Assembly: GCA_020630975.1 (NCBI GenBank)
Contig: JAHDID010000014.1
Span: 58,579 to 122,578, forward strand
Direction: 5' to 3'
Length of the DNA stretch: 64,000 bases
Source of the DNA: Verrucomicrobiota bacterium
GTDB taxonomy: Bacteria > Verrucomicrobiota > Verrucomicrobiia > Verrucomicrobiales > DEV007
Below the pieces are notes generated by a model that was given only the letters and a program-made list of their open reading frames with translations, was not told the DNA's origin and did no database searches. The translations under genes were made by a program, and so were the position numbers. Numbering within the stretch: position 1 is the stretch's first letter; each line of letters begins with the position of its first letter. Shown here one piece after another: positions 53,101-62,100 of this stretch.

Positions 53101-56100
53101 ACATCGCCACGCCTTAGTTCGGCGGAAAATCTATTTGTCGACACATCATTCTACACGGCTGCTTCCAAGGTGACGGAAGTGCGTTGGCGAGGACAGACTG
53201 CGCTTTTTGAAAACGATGGCGATCTCGATGATGATAACATCCCTGACGAGTTCGAAGAGTCATTGTTTGCGGCTATGGGGGTGACCTCGATCTACGATAT
53301 TAATCCTGGTGACGATTTTGATAATGATGGTGTTAGCAATTATCAGGAGTATTTGGACGGCACCAGCTTAATCGATTCGGCTGATTTCCGTGACTGGGTG
53401 CCTGTCGATTGGCAGAGTATAGTAGGTGCTTCGCCTTCAGCGGGTAGTGTTGGTAGCAATCTTCAGCGTTCTGCATCGGGTAGTAGTTGGGGGGCGAGTG
53501 GAGCAGTTAGTCAGCGCTACCTTCCTGGCGCAGGGTCGCTTCGAGTGATCCCTGCAGAGACCAACACATATCGTATGATAGGTTTGGGAGTATCGAATGA
53601 CAGCGCTGACTACAGAGATATCGAGTATGCCTTGTTTTTCGCGATCAATGGCGGGTTGCGGATCTATGAGAGCGGTTCGTACCGTGGCGCGTTTGGCTCT
53701 TACTCGGCAGACGACGTGTTTGAGGTGCGCAGGGATGACGCTGGTTTGGTCACCTATTGGAAAAATGGTGCTAAATTCTACACTTCGACTCGCTCCAGTG
53801 CTGGCGAGACTCTGATTGTGGACACATCGTTGTATTCAGCCAATTCACAGGTGACAGAGGTGCGTTGGAGCGGCGCGGTGTTGCCCCCAGAGCGAGATTG
53901 GGTTCCAGTGGATTGGGAAGCCCTAGTTGGTTCGGTGTCGTCTACAGGAGTTGATGGTACCAATTTGCAGCGCACAGCTGGAGGTAGTAGCTGGGGGGCA
54001 AGTGGGGCGGTGAGTCAGCGTTACTTGCCTGCAGAGGGTGTGCTTCAGGTTATTCCAGGAGAGACGAGCACCTACCGCATGATCGGATTTGGAGTAGGGA
54101 ATGATAGTGCTGACTACAGAGATATCGAATATGCCCTATTTTTTGCTATTAATGGCAGTCTGAGAATTTATGAAAACGGGACTTATCGCGGAGCATTTGG
54201 CTCCTACACTGCGGGTGATGTTTTTGAGATTCATCGCGACGCTGATGGAGAGGTTTCCTATTGGAAAAACAATGGCAAAATCTACACTTCGACTCGCTCC
54301 AGTGCTGGTGAGCGATTGATTGTCGATACATCGCTTTATACCAGCAGCTCAAAGGTCACAGAAGTTCGTTGGGAGGGGGCGGTTATGCCTGAGATCGATT
54401 GGGTGCCTGTAGAGTGGCAGTCTCTCATCGGGGTCACAGCCTCTTCTGGTTCAGAGGGCACGAATTTGCAGCGATCTGCGGCAGGCAGTGGCTGGGGTGG
54501 GAGCGGTGCTATCAGCAAGCGCTTCATGGCAGGCGAGGGGCGTCTGCAGGTGATTCCAGCCGAGACCAATACTTATCGAATGATTGGTTTGGGAGTATCA
54601 AATGATAGCGCTGACTACAGGGATATCGAGTATGCGTTATACTTCGCGATTAATGGTGTTTTGCGGGTCTACGAGAGCGGTGCTCACCGTGGTGCTTTTG
54701 GTAGTTATTCGTCGGGCGATGTTTTCGAGATTCGCCGCGATAGTGCGGGGCGGGTGACCTATCAAAAAAACGGTGTGATCTTCTACACTTCCGCGCGATC
54801 CAGTGCGGGTGAAAAATTGTTCGTCGACACATCGTTTTATTCGGCGAATAGCAGGGTCAGTGAGGTGCGTTGGGCTGGGGCAGATTATGATTGGTCGCCA
54901 GTCGAGTGGACCGCTGTGTCAGAGTCCGTTGCTACAGCAGGTACGGATGGCAGTAATCTTCAAAGCACTGCCGCCAGTAGTGGTTGGGATATCAGTGGCG
55001 CTATTAGCGCCCGTCACATGCCAGGTGCTGGCGGGCTTCAGGTTATCCCAGGGCAGTCAGATGCCTTTCGCCTCGTTGGTCTGAGTGTTCGGGGTGCTGC
55101 ACCCACACACGAAGGCATAGATTATGGATTGTTCTTCCGCGACGACGCCACTCTTCAGATTTACGAGGGCAATACCCTGAAAGGCTCTTTCGGCACTTAC
55201 ACAGCCGATGATGTGTTTGAGATCTGTCGCACCACAGATGGTCAGCTTTCTTACTGGAAAAACGGCACCAAATTCTACACATCGGATCGCGCTAGTATCG
55301 ATGAGTCGTTGATGGTTGATGCGTCGTTCTACACAGCTGGTTCTCGTCTCACTGAATTGCGCTGGCACGGGTCTGACTATGATTGGACTCCAGTCGCTTG
55401 GCAGGATCTTGTCGGGGCGGTAGCCTCTGATGGAGTAGATGGTACGGATCTCCGGAGAACGGCTGGCGGGAGTAGTTGGGGAGCTAGCGGTGCGATTAGT
55501 CAGCGTATTATGCCCGGCGAGGGTGCTCTGCGAGTGATACCTGGCGCTACCAATACCTATCGCATGATTGGTCTGGGTGTTGACAATTCAAACAACAGTT
55601 ACACTGATATTGAGTACGCGTTGTTTTTCGCCATTAATGGAGCTCTTCGTATTTATGAAAGCGGTTCGTACCGAGGTGCTTTTGGTACTTACAGTAGTAG
55701 CGATGTTTTTGAAATCCGTCGAGATGCAGAAGGTCAAGTCACTTACTGGAGAAATGGGATTTTGTTCTACACTTCGGCTCGATCGAGTGCAGGCGAGGAG
55801 TTGATAGTCGATACTTCTCTTTACACAGCTAGCTCTGCCGTGACAGAGGTGCGTTGGCGTGGTGTTCGATTCCCTGGACCAGTAGACTCAGATGGCGATG
55901 GTCTTACGGACGATCTCGAGGCTCAGTTCGGCACTAACCCGAACAATCCTGATTCTGACGACGATGGTATCGGCGATTTCGTTGAGTACGAAGCATCCTT
56001 GATCGATCCAGGCTTAGACACGGATGGCGACGGTATATCCGATCAAGTCGAGCGACTGCTCGGAACTAATTCAGAGAGTAGTGAGTTTGCTGATGATGAG

Positions 56101-56157
56101 ACTCGCATTGATGGATTCAGCACAAGGCTCCGGGTTTTTACTCCAGTCGCTCTGTAG
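50146..56157 (+). CDS. Giant (2003 aa) secreted repeat protein with eight ~165-aa repeats and Ca-binding (TSP3-like) Asp-rich segments
   Basis: Signal-like N-terminus LLLGLWICSFLLASLGAS; eight copies of NLQR..SGWG.SGA...R..PG.G.LQVIPG.TNTYRMIGLGVSNDSADYRDIEYALFFAINGSLRIYESGSYRGAFGSY.ADDVFEIRRD..G.VTYWKNG..FYTSTRSSAGE.LIVDTSLYT..S.VTEVRW; Asp-rich DGDGLTDDLEAQFGTNPNNPDSDDDGIGDF. Confidence 0.92.
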   Translation: MSGNHTFLHRRLNLLLGLWICSFLLASLGASEETQSWLVTTPTGFYTDTKTSDGVALRISTDAPGFSEESDQVASYLTRCQDDCEVRVAISEVIGPDLGFAGVQVRSGEGLQKPFVFLGSNSQGEMGIFYRREVGGELIVRKFSVGQIPAQISIKVKGSSAYLASSFDGLTWVSHGQINTDFSGHLFAGVSIFSGNDGEFSTAEFGSIVCRKPGLIHQDISRQDFSEPVAYQTPGAGRFHFFAQTPDGFTGTVDAALTRSSGSVKTQVDVFDLPGVSLPVLEMETVSPESVSVELSLDSQGQFAAVRGLFYNPPRWKLSENVQHRFQGDAEWLESGVVSGDREGALSDTEILYDGGVTWVADRGAGDSSVGLFSTASSTSYSVRFSQGVYHVQHSGSSGPGRSFESGDVFSIERVGGYIVFLHNGRHLITVEAAREPLSPYVGMLGSYAKVRSVSVFGASIPGDRDGDGIDDGVEQGLFSLLEVNSVFDVSSSDVKNSATVSSSTDNEKATVAASSPVAKASQSVDNWLAVTWENRVGTAVSEGIVGSNLQRSASSQGWGSSGAASYRRLVGEGKLQVVPGQIDAYRMIGFSADDVNADYRDIEYALYFAINGSLKIYEGGTYRGTFGTYAADDIFEIRRDSLGAISYWQNGTNFYTSTRSSAGEQLMVDTSFYTSNSRVTEVRWTGSVDLRDWRPVVWSYPQGVSSSEGSTGSAIQRTAGGNNWGSSGAVSLYRMPGAGAVQFQPGEVNTHRMIGLGVANASESYQDIEYAIFLATSSRLYIYEGGASRGGFGSYNADDVFEIRRAANGQVSYWRNGLLFYTSTRSSAGETLLVDASLYTGGSQITEVRWCGVDDWIPVEWQQVIGATSSLGSKGSDLQRSASGNNWGGSGAISMRAMPGAGELQVVPGATNAYRMIGLGVSNDSADYRDIEYALYFSINGGLKIYESGVYRGTFGSYTATDVFEVRRDDAGEVTYWKNDAKFFTSPRLSSAENLFVDTSFYTAASKVTEVRWRGQTALFENDGDLDDDNIPDEFEESLFAAMGVTSIYDINPGDDFDNDGVSNYQEYLDGTSLIDSADFRDWVPVDWQSIVGASPSAGSVGSNLQRSASGSSWGASGAVSQRYLPGAGSLRVIPAETNTYRMIGLGVSNDSADYRDIEYALFFAINGGLRIYESGSYRGAFGSYSADDVFEVRRDDAGLVTYWKNGAKFYTSTRSSAGETLIVDTSLYSANSQVTEVRWSGAVLPPERDWVPVDWEALVGSVSSTGVDGTNLQRTAGGSSWGASGAVSQRYLPAEGVLQVIPGETSTYRMIGFGVGNDSADYRDIEYALFFAINGSLRIYENGTYRGAFGSYTAGDVFEIHRDADGEVSYWKNNGKIYTSTRSSAGERLIVDTSLYTSSSKVTEVRWEGAVMPEIDWVPVEWQSLIGVTASSGSEGTNLQRSAAGSGWGGSGAISKRFMAGEGRLQVIPAETNTYRMIGLGVSNDSADYRDIEYALYFAINGVLRVYESGAHRGAFGSYSSGDVFEIRRDSAGRVTYQKNGVIFYTSARSSAGEKLFVDTSFYSANSRVSEVRWAGADYDWSPVEWTAVSESVATAGTDGSNLQSTAASSGWDISGAISARHMPGAGGLQVIPGQSDAFRLVGLSVRGAAPTHEGIDYGLFFRDDATLQIYEGNTLKGSFGTYTADDVFEICRTTDGQLSYWKNGTKFYTSDRASIDESLMVDASFYTAGSRLTELRWHGSDYDWTPVAWQDLVGAVASDGVDGTDLRRTAGGSSWGASGAISQRIMPGEGALRVIPGATNTYRMIGLGVDNSNNSYTDIEYALFFAINGALRIYESGSYRGAFGTYSSSDVFEIRRDAEGQVTYWRNGILFYTSARSSAGEELIVDTSLYTASSAVTEVRWRGVRFPGPVDSDGDGLTDDLEAQFGTNPNNPDSDDDGIGDFVEYEASLIDPGLDTDGDGISDQVERLLGTNSESSEFADDETRIDGFSTRLRVFTPVAL
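51721..55866 (+). repeat. Eight in-frame ~490-504-bp repeats inside the 2003-aa ORF
   Basis: The conserved Trp codon at each repeat start lies at about 51727, 52225, 52714, 53395, 53899, 54400, 54892 and 55384. The 681-bp step between units 3 and 4 contains an Asp-rich TSP3/EF-hand-like insert. Confidence 0.9.
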
Positions 56158-56187
56158 GTTAACCAAGTATTTATTAACTTAACTGGT

Positions 56188-59100
56188 ATGAGAAGTTATA
56201 TTTGTCCTTTTGTGTGGTTGCGTGGGTTTGTTCATCAAACCTTGAGACGGGTTAGATTAGTTTTGTCCTTATTAATAGCTTTTGTTTTCTCTATTGAGGC
56301 TTGGGCCGCCGATTATACAGCGATCGGAGTCGATATTGAAAAAATAGGTGAGCATACTGTTTTCACTACAGGTTATTTAGCGCGTGTTACTGTCCATCTT
56401 TCTTCTGAGTTATCTGCCGGCACATATGGTGCCTCAGGTGTCGGATTTTATTGGGATTCAAATGGCTATCAGTCAAGAAGCTATGGCGGTAACGTGAATC
56501 CGGATTCCATTGTTTATGATCCAGATAGTCTGACATTGACTTTTGAAGAGTATTTTCATGAGGCTGCAGAATGGACCTCAGTCACGCGCAGAAACCCAAC
56601 AGATAGGGCTACGCAGACGAAATCGCGGAGCGATCAGTTAAGTTTGTTTGGCCCGGAAGGAGTGCTCGATAGTGTGATTGCAGAGGTTCAGGGGTCTGGG
56701 ACGTACATTCATGACCCCAATGTTCCTGATCCTTATTGGAGTGCCAGCAGAGGCGCTGTGTTTCTTGCTGAGTTCGATATTCACTTATTTTGGGATGGTC
56801 CACCTAGCGACCCTCGGCCTGGCAGTGATGCGGCCAATTTTCAGGTAATTCCTAAATTTACAGAGGTCCCCATCACAGGAGACTCAAACCTAGAGGTAGC
56901 GACCGTCACCTCGGTTCAGCCCGGAGCCTCTTTTTCGTTCGCTTCTGATGCCCCGGATTTGGCCTCTCCGCTAAACAGCGGTGTTGGCACCACTCCTGGT
57001 GATGCGCTTTTTGATGTGCCAGGACTTAGCTCAATCGATCATGAGAGGTTCTACTCATATAGCAAGATCACAACGACAACAGTCCAAAACAAAGCAATCA
57101 ATCTCTACCGCAAATCTGCCGGATACGAGTTCACTCGCCAGCCTTCGATCGACAGTTTCGGCAAATTATGGCTGCAATTCAAAATGGGTGAACACGTTTC
57201 ATCCGAGAATGTGAAGGTTCTCTACCGCGTTGAGGGCACTCCAGATCCTTGGACGGAAGTTCCTGAATTGGTTGATGCCTTACAAAACTTCACTCCTGGT
57301 GAATATAGCCTTTCCTGGAATGCCAACTCCCTCCTTCATAACTCCACGGAGGGACAGCGGTTTTTGATTCGAATCGAAGGAACAACCGATGTGGCGGGTT
57401 CGGTATTCGGAGATATTTCTGAGCCCTTCGACCTATCCGAAGCCTGTGGCTGCACCGATACTTGTGCGCCAGGAGTCACCGTATCCAAGATCGGCTCAGT
57501 CGATTATTCCGTCAGCCTCGGCACGTCGTCACTTAACAGGAACTACGGTTCTCTAGATATCCGCCAGGAGACGGCCGACCCGATTCTCGGCACGGCTCAT
57601 TCGCTGAATGTGGGTGCTAGAAATGGCGCAGAACTCTACCCTGCAGCTTCAGGTGCCGCGGCCGATCCGACCGCCCCTGTCAGCCGACAGATCCTTACCG
57701 ATGCAGCTCTCTTCCATATCACCGATCCGGATGCCACCGATGATACTTGGCAGATCCTCGCTTACGATCGCGATACCCAGCTAGGCACCTACGACCTAGC
57801 CAGCGATCTCTACGACCAGTCGGGCAAGACAGCTTTCCAGACCATCACCTTCGCTCTCGAGCGCGATGAGGATAGCGATATCCAGCGTTTCCGCATCACC
57901 GAGGCGGGCTCCTTTGGCGATCGCGTGCACCTCTACCATTGGCAGAATGTCGATGGCGCCTATGGCTGGACACTCGACCAGATCGATCCCACCCATGGCC
58001 ATCTGCGCTCGATCCGTGTCAGCGAGACCGACTACGATGCCAATGGCATCAAGACCAAGGAGAAGCAGATCCTCGAGGCCGACGGCACGTTGGTTTCCAA
58101 GACCATCACCACTATCAAAGCTTTTCCCTTTGGCGAAAAGACCACCAGTGTTCAGCGCTTCAATATCGCCGCTGGAGCCGAGACGGGCTCGCAGACCACC
58201 TACTACACTTACCATGAGACAGAGGGTCAGCCTGGCTACGGTCTGGTCGACGAGATGTACACCGACTACGATAGCACCTGGACGCAGTCGATCTACGGTG
58301 CCGATGGCCTCGCCGAGGTCCACACCACCTATCTCGATGCTGGTCGCGGTACTGCTGCTGGCGAGCACCGTGTGACTTACCACAGCTACGCTAGTGGCGA
58401 GTATGGCCTAGGTGCCACCGTAGACACTGCCAAGATCACCACCACCTCCCTAGCAGGTACCGTCACCTCTCGTCAGGTCAGTGTCTGGTACGGCGACGAG
58501 ATCGCCATCACCCTACCCAGCGGCGAGCCTTGCACCTACCGCGAGCGTTGGGACATATCGCTTCTCGATCCTGCCATCGATACGGTAGCCGGCGCCCTAG
58601 CAGCTGGGGAGAATGCTCTGATTACCAAGACCCGCACCTACTCCAGCGGCAGCTACCAGGGCCTGACCCACAGCATGATCTACCCAGATGGTACCGGCAC
58701 CATCACTCACTACGATGGTAGCGAGACCACCACTCGCACTGGTCAGCTCTCTGGCGATGGCTTGTCACTCGTCGATGGCACGCGCGAGGTCACCCTAGCC
58801 AATAGCCACGGCCACACCATGGCCAGCCAGACCTATGCCGAGCCAGAGGGGCTGCTCATCGCCCAGCAGCTCACCATGGCTACCGACGGCCTCGGTCGCC
58901 CCACTCACATCCAGCACCTCGGCGGCCTCAGTAGCTACGCCGCCTACGACTGCTGCGGACTCACTAGCGAGACCAATGTGCGCGGCGTCACCACCAGCTA
59001 CACCCGCGATATGCTAGACCGGGTACGTACCAGCACTAGGCTCGGCGTTACCACCACTTACACGCACGATGCCCTTGGCCGCGTGCTCACCCAGGCCGAC

Positions 59101-62100
59101 TCTGGCGGTGCGCTAGCCATCACCCGCAGCACTCTAGTCACCGATAGTCTGGGGCTGAATCGCTCTGTGTCCGATGCCCTCGGCCGCACCACTGCCACCG
59201 CTGTCACTTATGTCGATAGCCGCCGCGTCACCACTACCACTCAGGCCGATGGCTCGACTATCGTCACCGCCAGCTATGCCGATGGCCGGGCGAAATCCGT
59301 CACCGGCACCGGGGCGCTGCCACACCGCTTTGCCTACGGCATCGAGCAGCCAGCGGGAGCCCCGAGTGCCCAGCAGTCCACCACCCGCTACGTGCTCGCA
59401 GCCGATGGCAGCAGCGACACTGGCGAGTGGACCAAAAGCTACTCCGATGCCCTCGGTCGCCGTTGGAAGACCGAGTCCTCCTCTGGCGCAGGTAGCACCA
59501 GTCTCTACAATACCCTCGGCCAAATGGTCAGCACTAGCGATACCGATGGTGTGACCACTCTCTACGCCTACAACGATCGCGGTCAGCGCAGCCACACCGC
59601 TATCGATATCGATCGCAATGGCCAGATCGATTTTGGCGGCACCGATCGCATCACCGGCACCACTTACGCTGTCGCCCAGCGCGATGGCACCACAGTCAAT
59701 CGCACCACCTCCAGCATCTGGCGCGACGATATCGGCGAGCAGCAGCTCACCGTTAGCGATCAGGCGGTCGATGGTTTGCAGAGCTGGTCGACTACCGATG
59801 GCATCACCAGCCACCAGCAGACCAGCATCACCGGCGGCGGAGCCTGGACCGTCACCCAGACTCGAGGCGATACCTCTACCACCACCCAGACTTTCGTCAG
59901 TGGTCGCCTACAGAGCGAGGTAGTCGCCACCGGTGGCGGCACCACCATCAGCTCCACCACCTATGCGTGGGATGACCTAGGCCGCCTCGATACCTCTACC
60001 GATGCCCGCACCGGCACCACCACCTACGCCTGGTACGATAGCGATGAGCTGCAGAGCGTGACCACCCCGGCCCCTGGCTTAGGCGGAGGTGCAGCGCAGA
60101 CCACCTCCTTTACCTACGATGCTCTCGGTCGCACCGATATCACCACCCTGCCCGATGCCACCACTGTCGATACCGACTACTACACCACCGGTCTGGTGCA
60201 GCGCGTCTCTGGCTCGCGCACCTACACCCGCGAGTATGGCTACGACTCAGCAGGGCGTCAGACCACTCTCACCACCAATCCCGGCACCGCCGATCAGCAG
60301 ATCACTTCCTGGACGATCAACCCCGTCACTGGTCGTCTCGATGATAAAAAGATCGCCGGTGCCCTCGCCTCTAGCTACACCTACACCACCGCAGGTCGCC
60401 TAGACATCCGCACCAATGCCCGCGGCACCGAGATCGACTATGGCTATAATAACGCTGGCCAGGTCGATAGCATCACCTACTCAGATGGCATCACCTCGGC
60501 GGTCGCCTTCACCCACCGTCGCAGTGGCGATATCCACACCGCTACCCACGCCGGCTCCACCTACACTTACGAGTATGGTTTACCCGGCGAGCTAGAAAAG
60601 ACCACCGTCTCCGGTGGCACGTTAGACGGTGTCATCATCGACCCCGGCTACGATGCCCTACACCGCCGCGATACCCTAGCGGTATCCCCCGGCGCACTCG
60701 CCCAGAGCTGGACCTACGAGCCCGGCAGCTCGCGCCTGCAGACAGCCAGCCAGGGCGACCACACCGCCACCTATGGCTATGTGGCCGATTCCGCGCTAGT
60801 CGGCACCATCACCCACGCGGCCGCTGGTACCAATCGCCTAGTCGATACCCGCACCTACGACAACCTCAATCGCCTGCACTCCATCGTCGGCACCGATCCA
60901 GCAGCGGCCAATGCGGTGATCAAATCTTTCACCTATGGGTACAATGCCGCCAACCAGCGCACCCGCATCGATCGCGAAGATGGCACCCACTGGCACTACG
61001 GCTACGATACCCTCGGGCACCTGGATATAGCCGAGCGCAGGCTGGCCGATGCCACTCCGCTAGCTGGTCACCAGTTCGACTACAGCTACGATGCCCTCGG
61101 CAATCGCCAGACAGCTAGCCACGGCGGCGATCCCTCTGGCGGCAGCCTACAGACCACCAGCTACACACCGCAGACCAGTGGCGATCGCAATCAATACGCC
61201 ACCATCGGCTACCCTGGAGCGGTCATCACCACCGGTCGGGCCGATGCAGCCGCAGCAGTTACGATCAATGGTCAGCCTGCAGCCCATCGCCAGGGCGAGT
61301 ATTTCTCGCACCAGGATGCGGTCGACAACAGCGCTGGTCCAGCCAGCTTAGAGCTAGAAGTCACCGCCACCCTCGGCGATGCTAGCGATACCATCACCCG
61401 CAGCGAGCTAGTGGTGATGCCCGCCAGCACCACCCGCGCGCACGATCTCGATGGTAACCTAACCTTTGATGGCTACCACGACTACACCTGGGATGCCGAG
61501 AATCGCCTACTCTCCGTGCAGACCCGCGCCGGCCTAGCGCCACGCGGCTCGCCCGAGTATCGAGTCGAGTACACTTACGACTACATCGGTCGCCGCATCC
61601 ATCGCAAGGCCACTCGCAAGCTAGGCAACGAGTGGTACCGCTCAGACGAGCGCCGCTACGTCTACGATGGCTGGAATATCGTGCTAGAGCTAGGCGGCCA
61701 AGAAGGAGCGCTCACCCAGCCCTGGCAGAGCTACCTGTGGGGCACCGACCTCAGCGGCAGCGCGCAAGGCGCAGGCGGAGTTGGCGGCCTACTCGCCATC
61801 CACAAGCACAACGGCGATCGCCCCGGCAGCCATTGCGTCAGCTACGATGGCAACGGCAACGTTGCTGCCCTGATCGACACAGCCGACGGCAGCCTATCGG
61901 CCAGCTACGAGTACGACCCCTTCGGTCGCACCATCGACATGAGCGGCCCCTTCGCCGCCAACAACCCGTATCGCTTCAGCACCAAGCCAGTGGACCGGGA
62001 TACTGGTTTCTATGACTACGGCTATCGTCATTATGATCCACAGAATGGAAGGTGGTTGAGTCGCGATCCGATCGCTGAAGATGGTGGGTTTAATCTGTAT

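Noticed and set aside
51721-55866. Possible assembly artefact in the eight-repeat ORF
   Set aside because: Units differ at many positions and the reading frame is open throughout, so collapsed or duplicated assembly is unlikely, though copy number still needs long reads.
57796-58383. 195-aa minus-strand ORF inside the RHS gene
   Set aside because: GC-rich repetitive codons of the YD region create long antisense open frames; no recognisable domain and full overlap with a strong CDS.
59134-59814. 226-aa minus-strand ORF inside the RHS gene
   Set aside because: Low-complexity Gly/Ala/Ile/Asp composition mirrors the RHS codons; antisense artefact.
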